Origin: Agelaius tricolor | Taxonomy: Eukaryota; Chordata; Aves; Passeriformes; Icteridae | Length of the DNA stretch: 64,000 nucleotides | Direction: 5' to 3' | NCBI GenBank assembly: GCA_023055355.1 | Contig: JALJCS010000018.1 | Location: forward strand, 1,240,001 to 1,304,000 | Shown: in pieces, positions 44,501 through 52,488 of the stretch | Numbering within the stretch: the first letter of the stretch is position 1 | Layout: each line of letters opens with the position of its first letter | The notes under the pieces: model-generated | Told to the model about the DNA's origin: nothing | Seen by the model: the letters and a program-made list of their open reading frames with translations, nothing else | The model's database searches: none | Translations under genes and position numbers: made by a program

Positions 44501-44649
44501 CGCAGCGGCGGCGTCGGACCCCGCGGGCCGGGCGCGCCGTCGGGGCCTGAGCCGGGGGGGAAGAGGGGGCGGGAGGGTGTGCGCGGGGGCCGGGGGTGAC
44601 TCACCATGAGCTCGATGGTCTTGTCCTCGATGACCGAGTCGGGCTCCAT
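5473..44649 (-). CDS. FBXW11: FBXW11 (beta-TrCP2), gene-level entry, 5' six coding exons, 3' part outside window
   Basis: This gene encodes the F-box/WD40 substrate receptor of the SCF(beta-TrCP) E3 ubiquitin ligase. The family recognises the doubly phosphorylated DSGxxS degron of proteins such as beta-catenin and IkappaB and links them through its F-box to SKP1-CUL1-RBX1. Six exons join in frame: 44605-44649, 29019-29120, 11513-11575, 10263-10488, 6907-7093 and 5473-5563, all with AG/GT intron ends. The translated F-box exon matches FBXW11 rather than its paralogue BTRC at diagnostic places ([22 protein letters not shown], against DAKSL, EWYRV and TSDG in BTRC). The usual protein is about 542 residues. 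This window carries roughly the first 200-220, up to QDIE, and I saw no WD40 exon in 1-5472. Introns are large (17.4 and 15.5 kb) near the 5' end. Identity is from remembered family sequence and exon structure; I ran no search. Confidence 0.97.
5960..6160. repeat. A/C-rich low-complexity tract (CAAA/CAAAA type)
   Basis: About 190 bases contain only A and C on the plus strand, in irregular CAAA, CAAAA and CCCAAAA units. It lies in the intron between the F-box and linker exons, so the transcript carries a G/U-rich strand. It could derive from an expanded retroposon tail; no attached element is recognisable. The Phe/Cys-rich open frame on the minus strand is an artefact of the composition. Confidence 0.9.
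6484..6885 (+). mobile_element. Solo LTR of an endogenous retrovirus, antisense to FBXW11
   Basis: The element runs from TGTCATATTT at 6489 to CTCAACA at 6880 (392 bp), with TG...CA ends. It is flanked by imperfect 5-bp direct repeats, gttac (6484-6488) and attac (6881-6885). Inside are a long T/A-rich stretch with TATA-like sequence around 6750-6780 and an AATAAA signal at 6806-6811, in plus orientation. The sequence resembles LTRs common in songbird genomes. No retroviral coding sequence lies beside it, so it is a solo LTR. It stops about 20 bp before the F-box exon donor. Confidence 0.85.
6907..7093 (-). CDS. FBXW11: FBXW11 F-box exon
   Basis: The exon is 187 bp: two bases completing Glu, 61 codons from [11 protein letters not shown] to LSERRG, and two bases of the Trp codon. 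It carries the F-box, including the [19 protein letters not shown] core that packs against SKP1, and the following helix with LWKKLIERM. The acceptor is tttgtag and the donor is TG with gtgagt (6906-6901). It is flanked on both sides by transposable elements: an LTR ends about 20 bp past the donor, and a CR1 fragment begins about 290 bp from the acceptor side. Confidence 0.97.
7385..7700 (+). mobile_element. CR1 LINE 3' fragment, sense on plus strand
   Basis: The stretch contains family landmarks in order: a 'gagcacgtccagaggagg' block, then 'tgtttagcctggagaaggga', then 'ctgcagggccaggacaggggg' and 'ggagagaaattcttccctg'. It is truncated at both ends and diverged. It lies in the intron just upstream (gene sense) of the F-box exon. 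Confidence 0.8.
7701..8860. other. Unannotated intron DNA
   Basis: AT-rich FBXW11 intron with no recognisable feature. Confidence 0.6.
8861..8985 (-). mobile_element. CR1 LINE 3' end fragment, minus orientation
   Basis: Begins 'atcattgaatatcctgaat', then 'tggaagggacccacaaggat' and 'catcaactccaactcctgg', which is the reverse complement of a typical avian CR1 3' end. It fades after about 120 bp. Confidence 0.85.
8986..10262. other. Intron DNA between CR1 fragment and D-domain exon
   Basis: Mostly unique intron sequence. A 37-bp piece at 9316-9352 (tcagtcctaggaggagcagc) resembles a CR1 block seen again at 47049, but it is too short to be sure. Confidence 0.5.
10263..10488 (-). CDS. FBXW11: FBXW11 exon encoding the dimerisation (D) domain
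   Basis: The exon is 226 bp: 75 codons plus the first base of a split Glu codon. It starts [15 protein letters not shown] and includes [20 protein letters not shown], then continues through [20 protein letters not shown] to DFITALP. This is the beta-TrCP D domain, which mediates homodimerisation and heterodimerisation with BTRC. The acceptor is accccag at 10494-10489 and the donor is CAG with gtaaac from 10262 down. The sequence EGNYEKEKD has Glu where human has Gln, a bird-like variant. The split codon joins cleanly to the next exon (G + AG CAA = E Q). Confidence 0.97.
10489..11512. other. FBXW11 intron between the 21-codon cassette and D-domain exons
   Basis: 1.0 kb of intron with no recognised repeat or gene. 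Confidence 0.7.
11513..11575 (-). CDS. FBXW11: FBXW11 cassette exon, 21 residues ([10 protein letters not shown]...NTLWQ)
   Basis: The exon is 63 bp, exactly 21 codons, phase 0 at both ends. It encodes an acidic segment, [21 protein letters not shown] without its last residue split, flanked by ttccag and gtagga. It matches the alternative N-terminal segment known from a human FBXW11 isoform and is the counterpart of the MNSSEREDCNN region of BTRC. It is too short to stand out as an open frame and was found from the protein sequence. Known isoforms carry this exon, the 34-codon exon or neither. I cannot tell which are used here. Confidence 0.93.
11956..11979 (+). repeat. Poly(A) run, 24 bases
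   Basis: 24 consecutive A, 380 bp upstream (gene sense) of the 21-codon cassette exon. It could be a retroposon tail, but no element is visible next to it. Confidence 0.95.
13768..13925 (-). mobile_element. CR1 LINE 3' end fragment, minus orientation
   Basis: Contains 'accacagaatcattaaggct', 'ggaaagaccacaaggaccat' and 'cacctccagggatggggact', the reverse complement of the CR1 3' end in the expected order. Confidence 0.85.
17597..17629. repeat. (TG)n(TA)n dinucleotide repeat
   Basis: About eight TG units pass directly into TA units, in the FBXW11 17.4-kb intron. Confidence 0.95.
17705..17890 (-). mobile_element. CR1 LINE internal 3' fragment, minus orientation
   Basis: Reverse complement carries 'gaggaaaggctgaggaaatt' and 'cagcctggagaagggaaggc', standard CR1 landmarks upstream of the 3' end. 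The terminal part is missing. Confidence 0.8.
18894..18928. repeat. (AAT)n(ATC)n trinucleotide repeat
   Basis: AAT units followed by CAT/ATC units over about 33 bp. The Asn/His or Ile runs it produces in translation are not evidence of a gene. Confidence 0.95.
19527..19562. repeat. Tandem duplication of 18 bp
   Basis: Two perfect adjacent copies of atctattcacataaactt. Confidence 0.95.
23754..23880. repeat. Three tandem copies of a 41-42 bp unit
   Basis: Each copy contains 'cttgctgatcaca', 'ggaatacagctgg' and 'aatcctca'. Copies start near 23761, 23802 and 23844 and differ by one A/G change and the length of a C run, so this is a recent local expansion. Confidence 0.93.
25537..25582 (-). mobile_element. 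Possible short CR1 remnant
   Basis: 'cagcccagagcactgagtgc' followed by 'ggggatggggactcc' parallels the CR1 copies at 13840 and 51735. Only about 45 bp are alignable by eye. Confidence 0.45.
26826..26855. repeat. Tandem duplication of 15 bp
   Basis: Two adjacent copies of aaggtttaaaatact. Confidence 0.93.
27605..27705 (-). mobile_element. CR1 LINE 3' end fragment, minus orientation
   Basis: 'accatggaatatcctgagct', 'ggaagggagccacaaggatc' and 'aaagtccaacccccggccct' are the reverse complement of the CR1 3' end. The copy is about 100 bp. Confidence 0.88.
29019..29120 (-). CDS. FBXW11: FBXW11 cassette exon, 34 residues ([10 protein letters not shown]...RCLQ)
   Basis: The exon is 102 bp, exactly 34 codons, phase 0 at both ends. 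It begins [10 protein letters not shown] and ends SMPSVRCLQ, the segment present in the long human FBXW11 isoform. Two residues differ from the human form I remember: GCSN in place of GCAN, and ALRC in place of ALSC. The acceptor has a strong pyrimidine tract ending in gcag. The donor is CAG followed by gtgcct, a poor match to gtragt, which fits optional inclusion. The segment is cysteine-rich and precedes the D domain. Confidence 0.94.
38291..38316. repeat. (TA)n repeat
   Basis: Two TA runs separated by a short T run. Confidence 0.9.
40799..40815 (+). repeat. Poly(A) run, 17 bases
   Basis: 17 consecutive A in intron 1, with no recognisable attached element. Confidence 0.9.
40895..40918. repeat. 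(TA)n-type dinucleotide repeat
   Basis: Short GATA then TATATA run in intron 1. Confidence 0.85.
44605..44649 (-). CDS. FBXW11: FBXW11 coding exon 1 (start codon, 15 residues)
   Basis: The ATG is at 44649-44647 and the exon reads [15 protein letters not shown], the exact start of vertebrate FBXW11. It ends with ATG followed by a consensus gtgagt donor (44604-44599), so the next exon starts in phase 0. The exon lies in a CpG-rich block. The large open frame of more than 300 codons running through it on this strand is a by-product of GC richness. Only the 15-codon stretch is taken as coding, because the donor fits the known protein. Confidence 0.96.
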
Positions 44650-45240
44650 CGCGGCGGCGGCCGCTCCGCTCCGCCTGCCCGGCCCGGCTCGGCCCCGCCG
44701 CCGCCGCCGCCCCGCGCCCGCCAGGCCCCGCCGCGGCCCGCCCGCCCCCGCCGCGCGCACGCGCAAACGCACGCGCGCTGCGTCCGCCGTGATGTCACGG
44801 CGCTCGCGGAAAGAGCGGGGGCCCGGCCCCGCCCCCCGGGACAGCCCCGCGCTGCCCATTGGCCACGGGGCGCCCGCGGGGGGTGCCGGGAGCGGCGCGC
44901 GCCCGCCGAATGCGGGGGGGGGGGGGGGGGTGGCCTGAGGGGCCCGATCGGGAACGGAAACGGGAACAGAAATGGAAATGGGAACAGGAATGGAACGGGA
45001 ACGGGAATGGGAATGGGAATGGGACGGGAACGGGAACGGGAACGGAACAGAACAGGAATGGAACGGAGCGGCAGCGAGCGCCTCCGTGGGGCGGCGGAAG
45101 CGCCCGGGGCCTCCTGTCCCGCGCTGCCGGGGCTGCCGAGCGGGCAGAGCCGTGTGGGAACGGCCAGGGCCGGGTTTGCTGCCGGACGCTGCGGGACCCG
45201 AAGCTTGGAAAGCGCCTTTGGGACTCGCCCCTATCGGCTC
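44650..45240 (-). promoter_or_regulatory. FBXW11: FBXW11 CpG-island promoter and 5'UTR
   Basis: A CpG-dense, GC-rich block (about 44150-45240) surrounds the start codon in otherwise AT-rich DNA, as expected of a TATA-less housekeeping promoter. Within 260 bp upstream of the ATG are an NRF1-like palindrome GCGCACGCGC (44755-44764), a CRE-like TGATGTCA (44790-44797), GC boxes (for example near 44740 and 44828) and an inverted CCAAT box (ATTGG at 44858-44862 on the plus strand). I cannot place the transcription start site. No clear gene starts in the opposite direction. Confidence 0.75.
44914..45067. repeat. 17-base G run followed by GGGAAY-type simple repeat
   Basis: A run of 17 G (44914-44930) is followed from about 44947 by a degenerate array of GGAAC/GGGAAT/GGGAAC units up to about 45067. 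It sits 265-420 bp upstream of the FBXW11 ATG. The plus strand is purine-only over long stretches, so quadruplex or triplex formation is possible. Open frames through it (Gly-Asn or Pro-Phe/Ser-His repeats) are products of the repeat. Confidence 0.9.
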
Positions 45241-45416
45241 CTGCCGTGCCCAGAGCAGCTGGGGCTGCCCCTGGATCCCTGGCAGTGCCCAAGGCCAGGC
45301 TGGATGGGGCTTGGAGCAGCCTGGGATGATGAAAGGTGTCCCTGCCACGGCAGGGGTGGGATGGGATGAGCTTTAAGGTCCCTTCCAGCCCAAACCAGTC
45401 TGGGATTCTGTGGTAC
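45241..45416 (+). mobile_element. CR1 LINE 3' end, plus orientation
   Basis: Contains 'tggatggggcttggagcagc', 'gtgtccctgccacggcaggg' and 'aaggtcccttccagcccaaa', ending 'gggattctgtgg', the characteristic CR1 3' terminus. It abuts the upstream edge of the FBXW11 CpG island. Confidence 0.93.
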
Positions 45417-47040
45417 ATGGACTCACGAGATGGCTCTGCATGTTGTACTGTTCACTTAATAAACAGTTCTATTTAACAAGTCCTGATCTGTGCCTTAGGC
45501 CTGGTCTTGCTGGCACCACAGAGCATTTCCATGTAGCTGACCTCAACCCTTGGCAATGAGCAGCTTATTCAGCCTTTAGGGTCTGGATCCTGCTGGCAAA
45601 CTGTGCCTCTGCCACAGGAGCCACAGAGCATCCAGGAGCCATCCAGAGCTCAGGTGCTCTGGGGACCAAGGACACCCAGGCTGCCCTCTGGCCACGCAGC
45701 AGGGACCAACTGCAGCCATAGGCATTGGAAATGGGAAGCAAACCTGTGCTGAGCAGCAGTCTGCTGTGACAGCACAGCACTGGGCTTGCCATGAAAATGG
45801 ACCTGCAGCTTCCTGCTAAGCATTTTTTTCTGTTACCTGTTCACATCTCTGCCAAATGGTGAAGAGATGGAGGATGAACAAATGGAAATGGTGCAAAGTC
45901 CTTTCTTACTGACAGTTCACCTGCTCCACAGGACATGGAGTCAGAAATGTCCTTCATCACACAAAATCCCTTAGAACAATACTTACCATGAGGTCTAAAC
46001 TCTTTTTAGAGCATTTAAAAGGCAAAACAAGAACTGCAAATGCCCCTCTGCATCAAACCCCTGCTGCTGCTCAACTGGGGATAACAAATTGATGTGCCCC
46101 AAAAGCTGCCCTATTTCCATTTGTGGGGACAAAGCCAAATGCAGAGATGCCACTGCCCAAAGTGCCTCAAGCAAGGCTCCCCAAACCCCCCAGGGTGCCC
46201 CCAGCAGCACTGCCCCTCACCCTGACACCCCCCTGCCAGGGACAATCCTTCCTTTTCCTGCCACACTGGGCCCTGCTGGCAGCTGGGCTGGATCAGAACC
46301 CCTAAGGAAGGATTGCAGTGGAATTATACCCATTGTGTAACACCCCCACACAGGTGTCACTGAGAAAGGTGGGACAAAATCCAGCTCCATTCTGCTGTCC
46401 CTGGCTCTGGACATCAACCAAGGCAGCAGAGATTTGTTTGGGACACCAAAGTAAAAAATCAGCATGTCTCAGTCTAAATATACCCAGGGCAGGGATTTGC
46501 TGACAGCACAAGGCTCCCAGTGCTTTCCCAAGCACAGCCTGGTGTTCTGAATATGGGAAGGATTCCTAGGGCAAAGGAAATGAGGAGAAAATGAAATCGA
46601 AAAAAAGGAGGGGGCAAATCTTCCATGATTCTGTACAAAGGGTAAATCATTGTGGCCACCCCGGCAGTTCTGAGGGTTCCTGCAGCACAGCAATGGATGT
46701 TGCACATCAGGATGGGCCTCACTCTGGCGGGAGATGTCAGATGGAATTGGAGTTCCTGTAATCTGCTCTTAATGGTTAATAAAAGCAATTCCTATGATGT
46801 GAGAAGGAGAAAAACACAGAAAATAATTAAGGAAAGCATTATAAAAATATCAAATATTTTGCCCTTAGTGTGGAACACCAAGGAAAGCAGGAGTGAGGAT
46901 ATCAACCCCTATGCCTGTAAATTAAAATTGCTTCTGACCAACTCACAACTTAAAACCTCATGAGGACTGAGCAACATGTCCAAGGCATAATAAGATGAAA
47001 AAACAGGTTTTGATAAATTTGTTCTGAGATAGAAACTCAC
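45417..47040. other. Intergenic DNA upstream of FBXW11
   Basis: No gene recognised. Several short open frames overlap on both strands without a recognisable product. Confidence 0.6.
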
Positions 47041-47048
47041 TGGGAAAG

Positions 47049-47425
47049 AGTCAGTCCTAGGAGGAGCAGCTGAGGGAGCTGGGCAGGGGCTCAGCCTGGA
47101 GCAAAGGAGGCTCAGGGGGCCCTTGTGGCTCTGCCCAGCTCCTGCCAGGAGGGCACAGCTGGGGGGGCCGGGCTGTGCTCCAGGGAACAGGGACAGGAGC
47201 AGAGGGAACGGCCTCAGGCTGGGCCAGGGCAGGCTCAGGGTGGGCACCAGGAGGAATTTCCCCATGGAAAGGGGGCTCAGGGATTGGGAGGGGCTGCCCA
47301 AGGGGGTTCTGGATAGGACTGGAGGTGGCACTGAGTGCTCTGGGCTGGGGACAAGGAGGGGATCAGGCACTGCTTGGACTCAGTCCTGGAGGTCTTTTCC
47401 TCCCTAAATGTTTCCATGATTCAAG
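47049..47425 (+). mobile_element. CR1 LINE 3' end, plus orientation (left arm of inverted pair)
   Basis: Carries 'ctcagcctggagcaaaggag', 'ggaggaatttccccatggaa' and 'gggaggggctgccca', and ends 'tgtttccatgattca', the CR1 3' end. Positions 47069-47308 match 51795-52034 in inverted orientation with one difference in 240 by eye. The rest of the element is less similar and lacks about 25 bp present in the other copy. Confidence 0.92.
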
Positions 47426-48830
47426 CACAATATTCCCATGCCTACCTGGCTGCAGGAATTTGAGGAGCAGTCTCTGGGTGTGCCTTGCTCAGACAAGGCT
47501 GTGCCAGTGTGTGACAGATCTGTGTCACATCTGCACAGCAGCCGTGCAGGGACACAGCTGCTAATTAATGCTAATGAGGCCCTTGCTCAGGTGGAGGCAC
47601 ACAGGGAGGTGGGGCCGTTTCGTGTCCCAGAGAACTTGCTCTGCCAGTTTTCCTGCGAGGATGAGGATGGGGGGGAAGTGGAAGGGAAAGTCCTGGCGCC
47701 ACCAACCTGGAGATATCTTCGTGTTGTGCAACAGGGCAGGGATTCCTGGAGGGTCACCACAGCCTCACTGTATGGAAGCAAAGTAATCCTGTGCTTAGAA
47801 AAACCCTGGGAACCCCCATTCCCCTGGGCTGATTCCAGTGGGACTCAGCCATCGGTTCTGTCCATGTTTTCTGTCCACTCATTGTCCCAGGGAAGGATTT
47901 GCTCCCTGGTCATCCCCACCTCTATCCCCACACAGGCTCTGTCTGTCTGTCTGTCTGTCTGTCATGTGCCCTGGCACCAGCACAACACACCTGGGGCAGG
48001 ATTTTGGGAGTGATGCCCTTGGATTTTCTCTCACTACATCTTTTCTGGATGATGAGCTGAACTATTTCTCCTGACACCCTCCCACACTGGGCTGTCCTGA
48101 GGCTGGCCAAGATTCCCTGACAGCTGCACTGCCCAGACAAGCCCAGTCTCACCAGGGTCCTTCCAGGAGCCACTGCCCCTCTTTCCTCCACAGGCTGGCA
48201 GCAGAGCAGCTCAAGGGACACTGGAGATCCCAGGAGCCTCAGCCAAGCCGATTTGAAGGTTCCCCACTCCAAGCAAGTCCTGGAGCCGAAGCAGGGAAGC
48301 AAAGCAGCCACCTGGGCTCTCCAGGCACATGGCAGGGAACAACCAGGCAGGGAAACTCAGCTGTGAGGATCCCTTAGCTGGGGAGGAGGGGTTTGTGCCC
48401 ATGTGGGAACCTGGTGGCCAAACAGGTGAAGCAGCTTCTCAGGAAACTCCTGCCCTGGCACTGAAAAGGAGAAACTGGGCGAGCAACAGCTTTTGTCTCA
48501 CAGCTCTGGAGGTGGCTGGGGTGGAAGGGGAGACTCCCACACAAGGGACACTCGCCCAGATTTACAGAGTCCTTCAGCAGCTCCTGCCTCCATCCCAGCT
48601 GTCCAAGAGCTGCCACGTCCAGGGTGGGCCCCGTGGTGGCTCTGGGGAGAGCAGAGCTGCACACAGGGCATGGCTACAGAGCTGCAGCTGCAGCAGCGCC
48701 AACGGGGACACCTGGGGACACAGAGGGAAGGGGGGAGAACTGACCCCAAAAGGGGCACAGTGAGATGAGCAAGGAGCCCAGTGCCACCCCACCATAGCAG
48801 TGACCATGGGACACCTGCACAGAGGGGACA
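47426..48830. other. Intergenic DNA, includes one long unexplained frame
   Basis: A 191-codon plus-strand frame at 47438-48013 begins just after the CR1 end. It has no recognisable domain and runs through a TCTG repeat, so I do not call it a gene. Confidence 0.5.
47938..47963. repeat. (TCTG)n tetranucleotide repeat
   Basis: Six uninterrupted units of four bases. Confidence 0.95.
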
Positions 48831-48834
48831 GACA

Positions 48835-49376
48835 GGTGGCTATGGCAGGGCTGTGGCAGTGTCAGAGCTGTGGCAGTGGCAGAGCAGTGGCAGTGGCAGA
48901 GCAGTGGCAGTGGCAGAGCTGTGGCTGTGGCAGTGTCAGAACTGTGGCTGTGGCAGTGTCAGAGCAGTGGCAGAGCTGTGGCAGTGGCAGAGCTGTGGCA
49001 GTGGCAGAGCTGTGGCAGTGTCAGGGCAGTGTCAGAGCTGTGGCAGTGGCAGAGCTGTGGCAGTGGCAGTGGCAGGGCTGTGGCTGTGGCAGAGCTGTGG
49101 CTGTGGCAGTGTCAGGGCAGTGTCAGGGCAGTGTCAGAGCTGTGGCAGTGGCAGTGGCAGGGCAGTGGCAGTGTCAGAGCTGTCTGTGGCTGTGGCAGGG
49201 CAGTGGCAGGGCAGTGGCAGGGCAGTGGCAGAGCTGTGGCTGTGGCAGGGCAGTGGCAGGGCAGTGGCAGAGCAGTGGCAGTGGCAGGGCAGTGGCAGAG
49301 CTGTGGCTGTGGCAGGGCAGTGGCAGTGTCAGAGCTGTGGCTGTGTCAACGCAGTGGCAGAGCTGTGGCAGGGCAG
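48835..49376. repeat. Minisatellite of TGGCAG-like hexanucleotide blocks
   Basis: About 540 bp are built from six-base blocks such as ggcagt, ggcaga, gctgtg and gtcaga, arranged in longer higher-order units. Because the period is a multiple of three, all three plus-strand frames stay open across it and give Trp/Gln/Ser/Cys/Ala/Val repeats. I treat it as non-coding: there is no splice or start context, and all frames are equally open. Confidence 0.93.
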
Positions 49377-51620
49377 CAATCTCCCAGCTCCCCCATTGGC
49401 AGCTCAGCCCTGCAGCAGCTCCAGGTCACCTCCTCATCCTGCTCTTTACAGCAGCCAGGACCTGCCCTTTGGTTTATTTAAGCACTGACAGCGATTCAAA
49501 AGTGTTGGAAGAGCAATTTTTCACCACCGACTAAAAATAGCGGAGTGAGATTCCAGAGCTGCCTCCAGCAGCACCGGCCAGGCCCGGCTGCCCGGGACAA
49601 TGGCATTTGTAACCCACGAGTGACAACAGCACAGGCCGAGCTCCAGCTCCCGAAATAACAACTCAGAAAGGGCAAATTCTGGCTTTAATTACAGCCAGAC
49701 AAAAAGGAGCATTTCAGAAGAGCATTATCAGACTATCTGAGCATGCAGTGCCAGCTGGAAACCGAGTGGGGAATGCAGAGGGAGCGGGGTGGCCTCACCA
49801 CACAGACACCCCAAATTTCAGGTATTCCCCGGGGGGGAGGCACATGCAGCTGGAGCTTTCAGAAAAGCTGAAGCCTTTGGCACAAGGGAAAAAAACCCTT
49901 CAGACAGCCAGAAGGAGCTGATGAACTTTGACAAGGAGCCTCCAGCCCCACATCAAAACCCAGGAGCACACAGGGATGGGCCCTCTGAACCTCTCCAATG
50001 TGCACAGAGGAAACTCCATGTGACATCCTGGAAGTGACTCTTTTTCTCTCAGTTCCAGATAACCAAGACTGGATCCCTTCTGGGAAAATAGTCATTCCTC
50101 ACAGAATCCTACTCAGCTTCCAATCTCAAACCTGCTGGAAGTGCCCAAACATGGCCCCATCAAACTCCCTTCTCAATTCCAGCAGCAATCCCGTGTGCTG
50201 GAGGCACTCGAGCCTCCTGGAGGGGAGCCCTGCCAGGTGGTGCCCACATGGACAGGGCAGGGAGAACCCACCTGATGCTCTGCAATATTCAGTGTGAAAA
50301 AAGGCACTTTTGGATACAGAGCAGCCCGAGTGCACCTGGAACAAAAGCCAGGCTGCAGCAGAGCTGCTTTCTGAATGTCAGAGGGACCCAGTGACCTGAT
50401 CCTGGCAGCTGAAAGGAAGAAAAGTTTCACCACGTCTCTCTCCAAAGCTCTTCCATGGGTGAGGAGCTGCTGGGAGAATTCCAGGTGCCAGGCACTGAGG
50501 TGACCCAGCATACCCAGCCACAGCTGTGCTCTCACTGAAACGTGCAGGGGAAGAGCCAGGAACCAGCCAAGCTCCACGGGGAAAGAGCAGCTTCAAACAC
50601 AGCTGTGACAGCAGAGGAGAGCTCTGGGCATCTCTCCACAGCAGCCAGGCCTTGCTGCTCCTGCTTCCTCTTGGATTGCACAACTGGAAAGCAGAAACAG
50701 GCTTGGTGCTGCCAGTAAAGGGTCAACTGAGAAATACCTGGGATTTTATTAGGCAATACACACACACGTCCCTGGCTGCACCAAATGGGGAGGCTGCAGG
50801 AGCAGTTCTCTGCAGGCAGCACCTTCCCCTGACTGCACCAACTGAAGGGATTATTTTTATATTTTTAATTTAGTGCTGAGCTCAGCTTGATGCCTTTACC
50901 TACACCAAGAGCTGAACAGTATCACTTCTGTGTTACCTGGGTCACACAGAGTGTGAGATTTGTGCATCACTTTTATGTCTGCTTCAGCAGAAACCTCCCA
51001 TGTCCAAAATTTGGGAATCCAGAGAATGGAGAACAAGCCAGGCTGTCCCACCTGCCACAGCTGCAGATCAGAGACTGTGTGAGGCAGAGCACGAGTTTGG
51101 AAGTCTCAGCCCCCAGGAATAACTCTGCACAAGCCCCAGTGTGGCAGCAACAGGCCAAGAGCCTCACACCCAAATCCTGCTGTTCCCATGGAAGGTGGAG
51201 GCTCAGCCTTGGGGAGTCTCAGCTAAGCAACACCTGCTGAGAGGGGATTTAAAGCATCCTTTAAAAGCCCTGGTATTAATATGTCCCTCCCAAATTGCCT
51301 GCCCAGCTGTGGGAGGAGCTGTGTGCTCCCTGGGCTGCCAGGGACACACGTGGGTTGGCCACAGGAGAAGCCAGTGGTCAGGGCAGGCCCAGGGAGCCAG
51401 GACCCTTGGCTGGCCCAAGAAGCAGAGTAGAAAAGGCTTCTTAAAAAAACACCCTGGGGTTCTGGGATTGGGATGTTAAGGGCAGGGTGCTGCTGCTGCA
51501 GGCTGTCCTTCCTCTGCTTCAGGTGTTCAGAGCACCCAGGTAACACTCACAGCCCACCTGCCTTTGGGCTCTTTCTTGGATTTCTCCCTCCTTCTGAAGT
51601 CACATTTTTAAGCTCCAGCT
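49377..51620. other. Intergenic DNA between minisatellite and CR1
   Basis: About 2.2 kb of moderately GC-rich sequence with no recognised gene or repeat. Confidence 0.6.
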
Positions 51621-51649
51621 TCAAAGAACAACTGAGTGTGCTGGAGAAA

Positions 51650-52145
51650 CACAGAACCATGGAATCACTGAGGTGGGAAAATCCCTCCCAGGGCATCGAG
51701 TCCAAACCCTGCCTGATCCCCACCTTGTCCCCAGCCCAGAGCACTCGGTGCCTCCTCCAGCCCTTCCTGGGCACCTCCAGGGATGCGGACACCAAACCCC
51801 CTTGGGCAGCCCCTCCCAATCCCTGAGCCCCCTTTCCATGGGGAAATTCCTCCTGGTGCCCACCCTGAGCCTGCCCTGGCCCAGCCTGAGGCCGTTCCCT
51901 CTGCTCCTGTCCCTGTTCCCTGGAGCACAGCCCGGCCCCCCCGGCTGTGCCCTCCTGGCAGGAGCTGGGCAGAGCCACAAGGGCCCCCTGAGCCTCCTTT
52001 GCTCCAGGCTGAGCCCCTGCCCAGCTCCCTCAGCCTCTCCTGGGGCTCCAGCCCCTTCCCAGCTCCGTTCCCTGCCCTGGACACGCTCCAGCCCCTCAGT
52101 GTCCTTGCTGCAGTGAGGGGCCAGAACTGGGCACAGCCCTTAGGG
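51650..52145 (-). mobile_element. CR1 LINE 3' region, minus orientation (right arm of inverted pair)
   Basis: Reads 'agaaccatggaatcactgag' at one end (the CR1 3' end reversed) and then the full set of CR1 landmarks up to 'ggggccagaactgggcacag'. It is longer than the copy at 47049. It lies just beyond the inferred poly(A) site of ETF1. Confidence 0.92.
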
Positions 52146-52315
52146 GCCTGAGCAGGGCCAGCACAGGGAGAAACATCCAGAAACACAAACTGAGCTGTGA
52201 AAGAGCTGCCTCCAACCTCCAGCCCTGAAGCTGGCATTGAGCTGAGAGCAAAAAGCAAGAGTTTCCTGGACTAGAGAAAATAAACCAGGAGTCTGTACTA
52301 TATTCTTAAATATGG

Positions 52316-52321
52316 TTTAAT
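52316..52321 (-). terminator. Candidate distal poly(A) signal ATTAAA of ETF1
   Basis: ATTAAA on the minus strand, followed downstream by a T-rich stretch (ggtttattttctc). The CR1 copy begins about 150 bp further on. Confidence 0.55.
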
Positions 52322-52460
52322 ACTCTTCTCCATTTCTGTACATCACAACACCAAGATATCACTGCTTGGGATCTCTCTGCAGAGGCTATATAGTATGCAA
52401 AGGCTAGGATCTCCCACCCCCACTGAGTGTGTTTGCATGTGTAAGTGTAATACATATCAG

Positions 52461-52488
52461 TATATATTGATATACACATCAATATATA
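52461..52488. other. AU-rich hairpin in the ETF1 3'UTR
   Basis: Perfect 11-bp inverted repeat, tatatattgat and atcaatatata, around a 6-base loop, within an AT-rich distal UTR block. Confidence 0.8.

Larger units (their letters stand above)
29121..44604. other. FBXW11 first intron
   Basis: 15.5 kb intron, mostly AT-rich, with few recognisable transposon copies. GC-richer patches at about 33150-33560 and 39590-39800 break the pattern. Simple repeats are listed separately. A frame of 142 codons at 38405-38833 (plus strand) has no recognisable domain. I see no exon here. Confidence 0.65.

Noticed and set aside
44359..45369. Long overlapping frames on both strands (up to 329 codons) across the CpG island
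   Set aside because: Stop-poor GC-rich sequence and the GGGAAY repeat explain them. Only the 15-codon FBXW11 exon fits a known protein and splice site.
47123..47407. Gly/Arg-rich frames repeated almost exactly at 51547-52258
   Set aside because: Both are translations of the CR1 3' region, which is non-coding at this point of the element.
47438..48013. 191-codon plus-strand frame
   Set aside because: No recognisable domain, runs through a TCTG microsatellite, no supporting splice or promoter signals.
48781..49534. Three overlapping plus-strand frames of 203-244 codons
   Set aside because: All three frames are open because of a six-base-periodic minisatellite; no gene context.
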